Origin: Pantoea cypripedii
Lineage (GTDB): Bacteria > Pseudomonadota > Gammaproteobacteria > Enterobacterales > Enterobacteriaceae
DNA: 64,000 bases
Assembly: GCF_011395035.1 (NCBI RefSeq)
Contig: NZ_CP024768.1
Coordinates: 1,175,377 to 1,239,376, forward strand
Direction of reading: 5' to 3'
Part shown: positions 43,101-50,815 of the stretch, in pieces
How the letters are laid out: each line of letters opens with the position of its first letter
Position numbering within the stretch: the first letter of the stretch is position 1
Program-made: the position numbers and the translations under genes
The notes under the pieces: model-generated
Told to the model about the DNA's origin: nothing
What the model saw: the letters and a program-made list of their open reading frames with translations, nothing else
Databases searched by the model: none

Positions 43101-43145
43101 CAGCGTGCTGCACAGTAAGGTCAGCAGCAGGAGCCAGCGCTTCAC
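40086..43145 (-). CDS. EvgS/BvgS-type hybrid sensor histidine kinase
   Basis: A 1019-residue unorthodox kinase. In order: signal peptide (about 1-19, RWLLLLTLLCSTLAQA), two periplasmic solute-binding-type domains (about 45-260 and 280-500), one membrane helix (about 503-527), HisKA with H559 in SHELRTPMQAIL, HATPase (NNLVANALKF, DSGSGI, GSGLGLF), receiver domain with D835 in FIDQMMP and lysine in LVKPI, and a C-terminal Hpt domain with H958 in SHRMKGSWLLLG. No PAS domain is evident. I chose a GTG at 43145 that overlaps the regulator stop (GTGA) and has GGAAAG upstream; an ATG at 43160 adds five residues. Ligand unknown; coupling to zitB suggests a metal or envelope signal. Confidence 0.92.
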   Translation of the reverse strand: MKRWLLLLTLLCSTLAQADLQPASSVMLPVMMPAPHSTPWPTSPLRVALPAQNSAPWAMRIGDQIWGIDADYLSALSQLTGSHFVLESYPDLSQQLAALRRGEVDLVLSTEQAALPPGIGLSDSWYSSPVRIYRNRDNQRAVMFNSHNAQLTVAQSTLAQLPDNFVRAHRWHSLPGDLQALYALFNQQSDYLVADEASAGFLLSQLQQGQIYQITADPGAGDITLRAMARDPALIQWLNQQLRLLPAEFSNRVRQRWSPPLLRYQDTQTLMLSPVEQQWLAQHRQIPYAAEADNAPWSYRDASGNARGFAIDLLNALSQSTGLRFTPRWVANPQQAETLLQQQQVMLSVLPPQDGATTLPVWRAIWGIYTLTPHQPMNWQGLQGQRVGILRADLAQRMLPAGITPQIFDDRAQLWQALNSGQIDALVDNVLSARWRIASHYGNRIHLAFAASDIAWPLAPEISAQQPVLRALLDRALQQIPPETLSQMRDNWSMPPQPGTTMTMRNVPLLVLIAAGIAILVLLLLLVRRYLQQRRERLQREQAERANAAKSQFLATASHELRTPMQAILGLLELEQEQHPSPRLELMHSSARSLMALLNDLQDHARIESHSFRLSPRPIDLAHWLQQQQQFYHPLMRDAGPQLVVEALTALPAAVLLDGDRLQQVVNNLVANALKFTRVGDIRLTLAVSDNIVLMVADSGSGIPLEEQAQLFEPWYQAPSGKTLAVQGSGLGLFICREIVQRMGGTLTLTSAPGVGTTVQVTLPLQLAENGPESTASRWPQYPQLRVAIVDDHPTNLLVMQQQLATFAIAADVFDDGRALLRADAKQPFDVLFIDQMMPRPDGVTLLRILRRRQRQRGTAALRILCSADAQLAKQPLQPNEALLVKPITLGAIAPLLARTEHDPLSAVSDSLRILAQHNESFIPRICQTLQRTLIQDRDALLAARAGQNWPELARASHRMKGSWLLLGIDDIATRCQQLADAAKQQRLEPESLDLLISLTNRLLKQLESYGTHPFSQRA

Positions 43146-43726
43146 TGTTGCGCTTTCCACAGCTCGGCCAGTTCAACCACCGATTGCACTCCGGTCTTCT
43201 CCAGAATGTTCTTTTTATGGGTGCTGACGGTTTTGTTGCTGATGTGCAGCTGTTCGGCAATCTGCAAATTGGACAGACCCCGTGCCAGCAGGGCCACGAT
43301 TTGCTGCTCTTTCCCGGTCAGCGGCAAATCAATGCGCTCGGGCAGGGCGGGAAAAGCCTGTTGTCCACCCAGCACCGCGAGGATGGCACTCAGCAATTGC
43401 GCCATGCTCTGGCTTTTCACCACATAACCGGCGGCACCGAGTGAAGCCGCGCGTAATAAGGTATGGCGGCTTTGCTCCGCCGAATAGATCAGCACCGGGC
43501 GTTGCGGATGATGGATGCGCAGGCGGCGCAGCAGCTCCAGTCCATCGCTATCCGGCAAGCCAATATCGAGAATGACGAGATCAATGACTTGCTGTTGCAG
43601 CAGCTGACGCGCTCCGGCTTCATCGCTGGCAGCGAACAGTTGCAAAGGAATCGGGGATTTAGCGCAGGCCGCTTCCAGCGCGACCTCAACTAACGGGTGA
43701 TCATCAATAAGCAGCAGCGCAGCCAT
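43142..43726 (-). CDS. LuxR-type response regulator paired with the hybrid kinase
   Basis: A 194-residue NarL/EvgA-like regulator: receiver domain with D8/D9, phospho-acceptor D54 in LVILDIGLPDSDG and lysine in YVVKSQS, then a LuxR HTH (about 130-190; LTGKEQQIVALLARGLSNLQIAEQLHISNKTVSTHKKNI in pieces). The ATG at 43726 has AGGA seven bases upstream; one at 43732 has too little room. It is first in the regulator-kinase-zitB run and diverges from the RpiR gene. Confidence 0.92.
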   Translation of the reverse strand: MAALLLIDDHPLVEVALEAACAKSPIPLQLFAASDEAGARQLLQQQVIDLVILDIGLPDSDGLELLRRLRIHHPQRPVLIYSAEQSRHTLLRAASLGAAGYVVKSQSMAQLLSAILAVLGGQQAFPALPERIDLPLTGKEQQIVALLARGLSNLQIAEQLHISNKTVSTHKKNILEKTGVQSVVELAELWKAQQ

Positions 43727-43855
43727 AACCATATCCTGTCTTTTTCATTGCTTCAGCATAACGGAAAAAGGGCAGGGTGTTCATTATCTCATCCTGTCCC
43801 GTCGTATGAGTGTTAACATCGTGCCGTGTCCCTTTATCAATAACGACGAAACGCC

Positions 43856-44713
43856 ATGAATCTTCGGGAAAATATTGTCAGCCAGTTCAGCCTGCTCTCA
43901 CCAGAGTTACAGCGTGCCGCCGAGTTTTCACTGCAACATGCCAATAAACTGGTGGTGTTATCGATGCGCGCCTTTGCTGCAGAAGGCGGCGTTAAGCCTG
44001 CCACGCTGCTGCGTCTGGCGCAGCGTCTGGGCTTTAATGGCTGGGGAGAATTGAAAAACGCCATGATTGACGATCTGGGTTTACGCAATGATACATATGT
44101 ATCCAAAGCGGAAAAACTGATCGCCAAAGGGACGCAGCCTGCGCTGTATGAAGATGTGTTTTTGGCGCATCAGGCCAATCTGGCCTTCACTCAGACAGAA
44201 AATCAGCAGGCGATGCAGCAGGCCGTCACCCTGCTGGACGAGGCCGAAAACGTCTATATCTGTGGTTTTCGCGCCAGCTTTCCCATCGCCTGGTCGCTGT
44301 TTTATGTTTACCGGCTTTTCAATCGTCAGGTGTCGTTGATTGACGGGCTGGCGAGCAATATCGAAGTCTTTACCCGCGAGCTGACCGATAAAGATTGCGT
44401 GCTGCTGACCAGCTTCGCCCCTTATTCGCGTGAATCACTGGATGTGCTGCATGCCGCAACGGAGGCAGGTACGCGTATTATCGCCATTACCGACTCTCCG
44501 GTGTCACCGCTGGCGCAGGCGGCGGATTGTACGTTACTGTTTTCCATTGATAGCCCCTCATTCTTCCCTTCAGTGGTTTCCGGCATGGGGCTGGCGGAAT
44601 GCCTGCTGGCAATGCTGGTGGCGCGACATGGCCGTGAAGCGGTCAGCAAAATCGAGAGCGCGGAACGCTATCTGATTGATTCAGGTGCCTACGTGATTCC
44701 CGGTAAATCCTGA
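43856..44713 (+). CDS. RpiR/MurR-family transcriptional regulator
   Basis: A 285-residue regulator with an N-terminal HTH_6 domain (about 1-77; GGVKPATLLRLAQRLGFNGWGEL) and a C-terminal SIS sugar-phosphate-type domain (about 120-260; ENVYICGFRASFPIAW, LLTSFAPYSRES and RIIAITDSPVSPLAQAADCTLLF). Members sense phosphosugars or related ligands. It precedes an aminotransferase-ABC-transporter operon by 133 bases containing nested palindromes, and is the likely local regulator. Confidence 0.9.
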   Translation: MNLRENIVSQFSLLSPELQRAAEFSLQHANKLVVLSMRAFAAEGGVKPATLLRLAQRLGFNGWGELKNAMIDDLGLRNDTYVSKAEKLIAKGTQPALYEDVFLAHQANLAFTQTENQQAMQQAVTLLDEAENVYICGFRASFPIAWSLFYVYRLFNRQVSLIDGLASNIEVFTRELTDKDCVLLTSFAPYSRESLDVLHAATEAGTRIIAITDSPVSPLAQAADCTLLFSIDSPSFFPSVVSGMGLAECLLAMLVARHGREAVSKIESAERYLIDSGAYVIPGKS

Positions 44714-44718
44714 CGCGC

Positions 44719-44792
44719 GATCCATTTGTTTCCATCATAAGAAAATACAATGCATTTGTATCATATTTGCGTTGACGTGATTCAAATGGATC
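44719..44792. promoter_or_regulatory. Nested palindromes upstream of the aminotransferase operon
   Basis: Outer perfect 10-base inverted repeat GATCCATTTG (44719-44728) and CAAATGGATC (44783-44792). Inside it lies ATACAA-TGCAT-TTGTAT (44745-44761). ATTTG/CAAAT half-sites recur. A -35-like TTGACG lies at 44772-44777, so the right arm overlaps the promoter spacer. This fits operator sites for the adjacent RpiR-family regulator. Confidence 0.55.
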
Positions 44793-44846
44793 ATGCAAGA
44801 TGCTTTCAATCTATCGCGCAAGCGTTTTCAGGAGCAGGAAAAGAGC

Positions 44847-46184
44847 ATGAGTCAGATCATTCACCGCAGCCTTCGTACCACGCCAGCCGTGGCGGTGAGC
44901 GCCCAGGGGGCTTACATCACAGATGTCAGTGGTAAGCGTTTTCTTGATGCCTGCGGGGGAGCGGCTGTCTCCTGTCTCGGGCATAGCCACCCCGAGGTTC
45001 TGGCAGCGATGCACCGCCAGATTGATCAACTGGCTTACGCCCATACCAGCTTTTTCACCAGCGAAACCGTCGAGCAGCTAGCTGAGCAACTGACGCGCAC
45101 TGCGCCTGGTGACCTGAACTATGCCTACTTTGTGTCTGGTGGTTCCGAAGCAGTCGAAACCGCATTGAAGCTGGCGCGCCAGTATTTTGTTGAGATTGGT
45201 CAGCCGGAGCGCACCACCTTTATTGCCCGTAAGCAGAGCTATCACGGCAATACGCTCGGTGCGCTGGCCGTCGGCGGCAATGAATGGCGTCGCCGTCAGT
45301 TTGCGCCGTTACTGATGGATGTGGTGCGTGTCTCAGCTTGTAACGAGTACCGCGATCGTTGCGATGACGAAAGCCAGCAGCAATATACTCAGCGTCTGCT
45401 GAATGAAATCGAAGAGGCGATTCTGGCTACCGGGCCGGAGAAAATTATCGGCTTTTGTGCGGAAACCGTAGTGGGTGCGACCACCGGGGCCACCCCGCCA
45501 ACGCCGGGCTACTTCCAGGGCGTGCGTCGCCTGTGTGACAAATACGGCATCCTGTATATCGCCGATGAAGTGATGTGCGGTATGGGGCGCACCGGCACCC
45601 TGCATGCCTTCGAGCAGGATGGTGTGGTGCCGGACATTGTCACCATCGCCAAAGGTTTAGGTGGCGGTTATCAGCCGATTGGCGCGGTGCTGGCGAGTGA
45701 AAAGATTGTTGCGGCGTTACAGGCGGGAAGCGGCCTGTTCCAGCACGGTCACACCTATATCTGCCATGCCACGGCGGCAGCGGCGGCGCTGGCAGTGCAG
45801 CAAATCATTGAGCGCGATAACCTGCTGGAGCAGGTACAGCAGCAGGGTGCGTATCTGCATCAGGCGCTGCGCGACGTGCTGGGAGAACTGCCGCACGTGG
45901 GTGATACACGCGGGCGTGGTTTGTTTGCGGGCGTGGAGCTGGTACAGGATAAGGGCAGCAAAACCCCGTTCGATCCGGCGCTGAAGTTACATGCCGCGAT
46001 TAAAGCGCAATGTATGGAACGTGGCCTGATGGTCTATCCGATGGGCGGCACCCTTGATGGGCAATATGGCGACCATATCCTGATTGCACCGCCGTTTATC
46101 ATCACCCGTCCGCAACTGGATTTTGTGGTGGAGACCTTGCAGCAGGTGATCAGCACAGAAACGTGCAAGCTGGCGGGGCGTTAA
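44847..46184 (+). CDS. Class-III pyridoxal-phosphate aminotransferase
   Basis: A 445-residue fold-type I enzyme. PLP residues are visible: SGGSEAVETALK (phosphate site), YIADEVMCGMGRTG with D240, and the Schiff-base lysine K269 in TIAKGLGGGYQPIGA. Relatives use omega-amino acids, diamines or beta-alanine with pyruvate or 2-oxoglutarate; the substrate cannot be read here. The ATG at 44847 with AGGAAAAGAG upstream is preferred to one at 44793, which would overlap the operator. Three bases separate its stop from the next start. Confidence 0.9.
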   Translation: MSQIIHRSLRTTPAVAVSAQGAYITDVSGKRFLDACGGAAVSCLGHSHPEVLAAMHRQIDQLAYAHTSFFTSETVEQLAEQLTRTAPGDLNYAYFVSGGSEAVETALKLARQYFVEIGQPERTTFIARKQSYHGNTLGALAVGGNEWRRRQFAPLLMDVVRVSACNEYRDRCDDESQQQYTQRLLNEIEEAILATGPEKIIGFCAETVVGATTGATPPTPGYFQGVRRLCDKYGILYIADEVMCGMGRTGTLHAFEQDGVVPDIVTIAKGLGGGYQPIGAVLASEKIVAALQAGSGLFQHGHTYICHATAAAAALAVQQIIERDNLLEQVQQQGAYLHQALRDVLGELPHVGDTRGRGLFAGVELVQDKGSKTPFDPALKLHAAIKAQCMERGLMVYPMGGTLDGQYGDHILIAPPFIITRPQLDFVVETLQQVISTETCKLAGR

Positions 46185-46186
46185 TC

Positions 46187-46738
46187 ATGAATCGTTTACC
46201 TCCGCTCGCCGAACATCAATGGAGCGATGAACAACGCCAGCTGGCCGAAGAGATTATCAACGGACCACGCGGCGCATTGCTGCCGCCGTTTGAACCGCTG
46301 CTGCGCAGCCCGGAGTTGATGGCCCATGCGCAGCGGATGGGTGAATATCTGCGCTACCGTAGCGCGCTGGGTCAGCGTCTGTCGGAACTGGCGATTCTGC
46401 TCACCGCGCGCCATTGGTCACAGCCGGTGGAGTGGGCCATTCATGCCTCAATCGCCCGTGACAAGGGGATTTCCGCCCGCGCGGTGCAGGCGATTAATGA
46501 ACTACGTCTGCCTGATGATTTGCAGGATGACGAGTGGGTGGTGTATCACTTTTGTCAGCAGCTGCATCAGCAGAAAAAGGTGCAGGACGACACCTGGCAA
46601 CAGGCCATCGCCTTGTGGGGCGAAAAAGGTGTGGTCGATCTGATCGGCATTAACGGTTATTACAGTTTTCTTTCCATGATCATGAACGGTGCACAGACGC
46701 CGGTACCCGACACCCGGGATTTTATTATCCCCGCATAA
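46187..46738 (+). CDS. Carboxymuconolactone decarboxylase-family (AhpD-like fold) protein
   Basis: A 183-residue all-helical protein with the CMD pattern RLSELAILLTARHWSQPVEWAIHASIARDKGI. It lacks the CxxC of peroxidase-type members, so it may be a decarboxylase, hydrolase or binding protein. It starts MNRLPPLAEHQWSDEQRQ at the ATG two bases after the aminotransferase stop. Its role within the operon is unknown. Confidence 0.85.
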   Translation: MNRLPPLAEHQWSDEQRQLAEEIINGPRGALLPPFEPLLRSPELMAHAQRMGEYLRYRSALGQRLSELAILLTARHWSQPVEWAIHASIARDKGISARAVQAINELRLPDDLQDDEWVVYHFCQQLHQQKKVQDDTWQQAIALWGEKGVVDLIGINGYYSFLSMIMNGAQTPVPDTRDFIIPA

Positions 46739-46752
46739 GTGGTTCACTCGAA

Positions 46753-46845
46753 AATAAGAGCCGACAGATAACGCCTGTGTTGCGCTCTTATTCCCCGTGC
46801 TGAATAACATTAACTTTAATTGGTAGCGCAATGATTCATTGCGCT
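46753..46845 (+). other. Two hairpins between the CMD and binding-protein genes
   Basis: AATAAGAGC (46753-46761) pairs with GCTCTTATT (46784-46792). AGCGCAATGA (46825-46834) pairs perfectly with TCATTGCGCT (46836-46845). No T-run follows, so they may tune message stability in the 152-base gap. Confidence 0.55.
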
Positions 46846-46890
46846 GCACGAAGGCTACTGCCTGCAGTTTCACTGACGCCGAGGGTTATT

Positions 46891-47643
46891 ATGTCTGCAT
46901 TTTTTAATAAATTAAAAGTCACACTGGCACTGGTTGCCTGTTCCGCGAGCTTTGCTGCGATGGCCCAGGATAAATTAGTGGTGGGTGTTGATACCGCATT
47001 TGTTCCTTTTGAATTCAAGCAAGGCGATAAATATGTCGGTTTTGATATCGACTTATGGAATGCCATCGCGCAGAAAATGCATGTCAGCTATGAATTACGT
47101 CCGATGGATTTCAGCGGATTAATTCCGGGTCTGCAATCACGCAATCTGGATGTGGCGATGGCAGGTATCACCATCACTGATGCCAGAAAACAGGTGGTCG
47201 ATTTCAGCGAGGGTTATTACAACGCTGATCTGTTAATCGCAGTGAAAAGCGGCGATAACAGCATCACCAAATTCAGCGATCTGGCGGGTAAAAAAGTGGG
47301 GCTGAAACAAGGCACTGCTGCTGCCAGCTTTATGAAAAGCAAATATAAAGCCGACTACGTTGAATTCCCGAATATCGACAACGCCTACCTCGATTTGCAG
47401 GCGGGTAATCTGGATGCCGTGGTACATGACTCCCCCAACGTGCTGTACTACGTGAAAACCGCCGGAGATGGCAAAGTGAAATCGACCGGTGAAACCGACA
47501 GCATTCTGCCGCAGCAGTATGGTTTTGCGATGCAGAAAAACAGCAGCTGGACACCGAAAGTCAATGCCGCGTTGCAGGCACTGCGCGCCGATGGCACCTA
47601 CAACAAGATCTACGTGAAGTGGTTTGATAAACAACCTAAATAA
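46891..47643 (+). CDS. GlnH-like amino-acid ABC transporter binding protein
   Basis: A 250-residue periplasmic family-3 solute-binding protein: signal peptide (cut after FAAMA), then KLVVGVDTAFVPFEFKQGDKYVGFDIDLW and VAMAGITITDARKQVVDFSEGYY, very like E. coli GlnH. The core glutamine transporter lies elsewhere on the E. coli map, so this is likely a paralogue with its own ligand. The ATG at 46891 (GAGGGT upstream) gives the signal peptide. Confidence 0.92.
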   Translation: MSAFFNKLKVTLALVACSASFAAMAQDKLVVGVDTAFVPFEFKQGDKYVGFDIDLWNAIAQKMHVSYELRPMDFSGLIPGLQSRNLDVAMAGITITDARKQVVDFSEGYYNADLLIAVKSGDNSITKFSDLAGKKVGLKQGTAAASFMKSKYKADYVEFPNIDNAYLDLQAGNLDAVVHDSPNVLYYVKTAGDGKVKSTGETDSILPQQYGFAMQKNSSWTPKVNAALQALRADGTYNKIYVKWFDKQPK

Positions 47644-47649
47644 TCCCAT

Positions 47650-47671
47650 CAGGCCGGTGTTTACCGGCCTG
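47650..47671 (+). other. Intercistronic hairpin after the binding-protein gene
   Basis: CAGGCCGGT (47650-47658) pairs with ACCGGCCTG (47663-47671), loop GTTT, no T-run. Such hairpins often protect the binding-protein message and lower permease expression. Confidence 0.65.
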
Positions 47672-47694
47672 AATTGAGACAATCTGGTCGAACT

Positions 47695-48351
47695 ATGAAT
47701 TTCGAAACAAAATATATATGGGAATCCCTGCCGTTATTATTACAGGGATTACAGCTGACACTCATTATCTCACTGACGGGTTTGTTAGGTGGTTTTGTTA
47801 TTGGTTTGCTGGCAGGCACCTGTCGTGCCCTGGGTGGCCGGGTATCTAAAACGATATCGTTAATTTTCGTTGAGCTTATTCGTGGTACACCGATTATGGT
47901 GCAGGTGATGTTTATTTACTTCGCCTTGCCGATGGTACTGCCCATTCGTATCGATCCGGTGACTGCTGCGATTGTTACCATTATTATCAACTCTGGCGCG
48001 TATATCGCGGAAATTACTCGCGGTGCCATTTTATCGATTAATAAAGGTTTTAAAGAAGCCAGTCTGGCGATGGGTTTATCCCAGCGTCGCACGTTGTGGT
48101 ACGTCATTATGCCGCTGGCGTTACGTCGTATGATTCCGGCATTGGGTAACCAATGGATCATCAGCATTAAAGACACGTCACTGTTTATCGTGATTGGTGT
48201 GGCTGAATTAACGCGTCAGGGGCAGGAAATTATTGCCGGAAACTTCCGTGCGCTGGAAGTGTGGACCGCAGTGGCACTGATTTATCTGCTGGTGACGCTG
48301 TGCCTGAGCTTCCTGCTGAAGCAACTGGAGAAAAGGATCCATATTTTATGA
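47695..48351 (+). CDS. GlnP-like amino-acid ABC transporter permease
   Basis: A 218-residue permease of the HisM/GlnP type (E. coli GlnP 219) with five helices. ELIRGTPIMVQVMFIYFALP and the EAA loop GFKEASLAMGLSQRRTLWYVIMPLALRRMIPALGNQW are conserved. The ATG at 47695 matches the family start; a TTG 21 bases earlier is possible. Its stop overlaps the ATPase start (ATGA). Confidence 0.92.
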   Translation: MNFETKYIWESLPLLLQGLQLTLIISLTGLLGGFVIGLLAGTCRALGGRVSKTISLIFVELIRGTPIMVQVMFIYFALPMVLPIRIDPVTAAIVTIIINSGAYIAEITRGAILSINKGFKEASLAMGLSQRRTLWYVIMPLALRRMIPALGNQWIISIKDTSLFIVIGVAELTRQGQEIIAGNFRALEVWTAVALIYLLVTLCLSFLLKQLEKRIHIL

Positions 48352-49076
48352 GCATGGTTGAATTCAATGCGGTGTCGAAGCATTTCGGTGCGACCCAGGT
48401 GCTGCACGATATCAATTTAAAAATTGAAGCTGGGGAAGTGGTGGTGATTATCGGTCCGTCGGGATCGGGAAAATCGACGCTGTTGCGCTGTATCAATAAG
48501 CTGGAAGAGATTTCATCCGGCACCCTGCTGGTGGCGGGCATGCATATTACCGATCCGCACGCCAACGAGTGCGATATCCGGCGCGAAGCGGGAATGGTGT
48601 TTCAGCAGTTTCACCTGTTTCCGCACCTGACGGCGCTGGAGAATGTGATGTTCGGCCCGATTCGCGTGCGTAAGCAGAGCAAAGCGGCGGCGCGTGAACA
48701 GGCGCTGGCGCTGCTGGATCGCGTCGGTTTACGTGAGCGTGCGAATCACTATCCCTCGGAGTTATCCGGCGGCCAGCAGCAGCGCGTTGCCATTGCCCGT
48801 GCGTTAGCAGTAAAGCCGAAAATGATGTTGTTTGATGAGCCAACCTCAGCGCTCGATCCGGAACTGCGCCATGAAGTCCTGAAGGTGATGCGCTCACTGG
48901 CGGATGAGGGAATGACGATGGTTATCGTCACCCATGAGATCGGTTTTGCCCGTGATGTGGCATCGCGACTGATTTTTATTGATGGCGGTACCATTGCTGA
49001 AGATGGGCCACCTGATATCCTGTTGAATAACAGCCGCAATCCGCGCCTGAAAGAGTTTTTGCAGCACGTTTCCTGA
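48348..49076 (+). CDS. GlnQ-like amino-acid ABC transporter ATPase
   Basis: A 242-residue ABC ATPase close to E. coli GlnQ: Walker A GPSGSGKST, Q-loop MVFQQFHLFPHLTALENV, signature LSGGQQQRVAIARAL, Walker B MMLFDEPTSALDPE and H-loop VTHEIGFA. It powers the import system with the two preceding genes. The C45 gene starts 10 bases after its stop. Confidence 0.94.
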   Translation: MSMVEFNAVSKHFGATQVLHDINLKIEAGEVVVIIGPSGSGKSTLLRCINKLEEISSGTLLVAGMHITDPHANECDIRREAGMVFQQFHLFPHLTALENVMFGPIRVRKQSKAAAREQALALLDRVGLRERANHYPSELSGGQQQRVAIARALAVKPKMMLFDEPTSALDPELRHEVLKVMRSLADEGMTMVIVTHEIGFARDVASRLIFIDGGTIAEDGPPDILLNNSRNPRLKEFLQHVS

Positions 49077-49086
49077 ACATAAGTGA

Positions 49087-50115
49087 ATGAACACCATGAA
49101 AAAAATCGCAATCAGTGGTTCCGCTTTTGCCATCGGTCAACAGTTGGGCGAGTTTGGTCGTGATGCCTGGCATCGGGAGCTGACGCAAACCCGGCTGTGG
49201 CAAACCGTGGTCGCCATGCAAGGGTCTGAACAGTTGCAGACGATGCGCGCGACGGTGATGGCGCAATATCCGCTGATTTGGCAGGAGTTGCAGGGCATGG
49301 CGCAGGGGCTGGCAGCTTCTGTCGAAGAAGTCTTTGCCTGGAACTGCCGTGGCGATTTAGTCCGTTCCACCTCGGATGGTTGTACCACGGTGGCGGGCTG
49401 CACCCCGACCGGGGAGTTACTTATCGCCCATAACGAGGATGGTTTCCCCCAGCTGCGTGATGATTGTGCGCTGGTCAGCATCACACCGGATGAAGGACTG
49501 GGCTTTACCAGCTTCGCCTATCCCGGCTCCATTCCCGGCCATACCTTTGCTGTTAATGAGAAGGGCATCGTCAACACGGTCAACAACATCCGGGCGCAGC
49601 ATCGCCCTATGGGTTTACCCCGCCAGGTGCTGGCCCGTGCAGCGCTCAATGCCAGCACGCTGGACGAAGCGGTGCTGCAACTGACCACCCATTCACGCGC
49701 GGGTGCCTTCCACCATACGCTGGGCCAGATGGGGGATCATCGCCTGCTTAGCGTTGAAGCCACTGGCTCAGGTTGCTCGGTGGTTGAGGTGACAGCGACG
49801 ATGGGGCACGCCAATCATCTGATTCATCCAGTGATGGCCGATGTGCAGCAGGTGATCACCGCCAGCTCCGCCTCACGCCAGAGCCGGTTGATCGCCTGGC
49901 TGGCTAGCCAGCCGCAGCTGGATGCGGATGCCGCACGGGCGATTTTGTCGGATCAGCATGATGCTGAGCTGCCGATTTATCGACTCTCGCCGCAGGACCC
50001 GGACGATGAAAACACGCTGGCAACCGCGGTGTTCACCCTTGGTGCGAAGCGTGTTGACTGGCAGGTGTTCGGTCTCGACAGGGATGAGGCTGCGTGGCAG
50101 GGCAGGGTGAGCTGA
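49087..50115 (+). CDS. C45-family acyltransferase/amidase (penicillin acyltransferase-like)
   Basis: A 342-residue Ntn-hydrolase of family C45 (relatives include isopenicillin N acyltransferase, which cleaves itself to expose a Cys). The putative cleavage and nucleophile is G98-C99 in STSDGCTTVAG, followed by GELLIAHNEDGFPQL, which is conserved in the family. NEKGIVNTVNNI and HSRAGAFHHTLGQ are further hallmarks. No signal peptide, so cytoplasmic. As the last gene of an uptake operon it may deacylate an imported N-acyl amino compound that the aminotransferase then uses (inference). Start at 49087 or 49096 is unclear. Confidence 0.85.
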   Translation: MNTMKKIAISGSAFAIGQQLGEFGRDAWHRELTQTRLWQTVVAMQGSEQLQTMRATVMAQYPLIWQELQGMAQGLAASVEEVFAWNCRGDLVRSTSDGCTTVAGCTPTGELLIAHNEDGFPQLRDDCALVSITPDEGLGFTSFAYPGSIPGHTFAVNEKGIVNTVNNIRAQHRPMGLPRQVLARAALNASTLDEAVLQLTTHSRAGAFHHTLGQMGDHRLLSVEATGSGCSVVEVTATMGHANHLIHPVMADVQQVITASSASRQSRLIAWLASQPQLDADAARAILSDQHDAELPIYRLSPQDPDDENTLATAVFTLGAKRVDWQVFGLDRDEAAWQGRVS

Positions 50116-50124
50116 CAGTGAAAT

Positions 50125-50148
50125 GCCGTCATCCGGCAGGATGACGGC
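50125..50148. terminator. Hairpin between convergent C45 and ybgS genes
   Basis: Perfect 10-bp stem GCCGTCATCC (50125-50134) and GGATGACGGC (50139-50148), loop GGCA. No strong T-run follows on either strand, so termination efficiency is uncertain. Confidence 0.5.
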
Positions 50149-50164
50149 CTGATAAAAAAGTCAT

Positions 50165-50521
50165 TTACTGGCTGGTGCCGTCAGTTTTGCTATTGACGTC
50201 ATCGCTACCGGTTTGGGTTTTGACTTTTTTATTTATATCCGGACATTTACCGTCTTTACACTGACTATTTTTATTCACTTCGCTGGCAGACATATTACTG
50301 CTGCTGCCACCTGAGGTGGCTGCGCTATTGGTATTGGTGTCCGTGTTATTAATCTTACTGTTATCGACTTTATTTGGCGGCAGATTCTGTTTTGCGCCAC
50401 CTGCTGCCGCACCGGCATCGGCCGCCTGATTGGTGGTACCGTTATTCTCAGAAGCCGCCATTGCAGCACTGCTGCCCAGAGTCATTGCTGCCGTCAGAAA
50501 GATAATTGCAAACTTATTCAT
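50165..50521 (-). CDS. ybgS: Secreted protein YbgS
   Basis: A 118-residue exported protein matching E. coli YbgS in plan: signal peptide (NKFAIIFLTAAMTLGSSAAMA), a long low-complexity Asn/Thr/Ser/Ala stretch, and the conserved CKDGKCPDINKKVKT motif with two Cys. Function is unknown. The ATG at 50521 has AGGAG seven bases upstream. In E. coli ybgS lies between zitB and aroG; here about 10 kb of extra genes separate it from zitB. Confidence 0.9.
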   Translation of the reverse strand: MNKFAIIFLTAAMTLGSSAAMAASENNGTTNQAADAGAAAGGAKQNLPPNKVDNSKINNTDTNTNSAATSGGSSSNMSASEVNKNSQCKDGKCPDINKKVKTQTGSDDVNSKTDGTSQ

Positions 50522-50815
50522 CGTTATGCTCCTGTATTGAGTGACAGTCGCCGTCTGAAACCCGATGGTGCGGTTTGACGAAAACAAAGCACCCCGACGG
50601 AATATAATTCCATCGAAGATTTGTCGTCTGAATATAAATAATGAAAGTGACTTATTACTCAGTGCTTACTATTAAAAGTCTAGTGTAAAACCGCATAAAT
50701 GCAAATTTCGCTTATACCCTTTCCCCGCGCGGACAATTTACAGCTGTTGCCTGACGGGCTACATTGGACGGGTTGCGTCCGGCGCGCGCCGGGCCAGAAA
50801 TTGAATGGAATAAGC
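50522..50815. other. Divergent ybgS-aroG control region
   Basis: Non-coding. Contains AT-rich sequence near 50630-50710 that likely holds both promoters. A TGTAAA half-site (50683-50688) is compatible with a TyrR box, but its partner half is poor. Confidence 0.35.

Noticed and set aside
50699..50815. Earlier start for aroG adding 39 residues
   Set aside because: The extension is unrelated to DAHP synthases and covers the probable promoter region.
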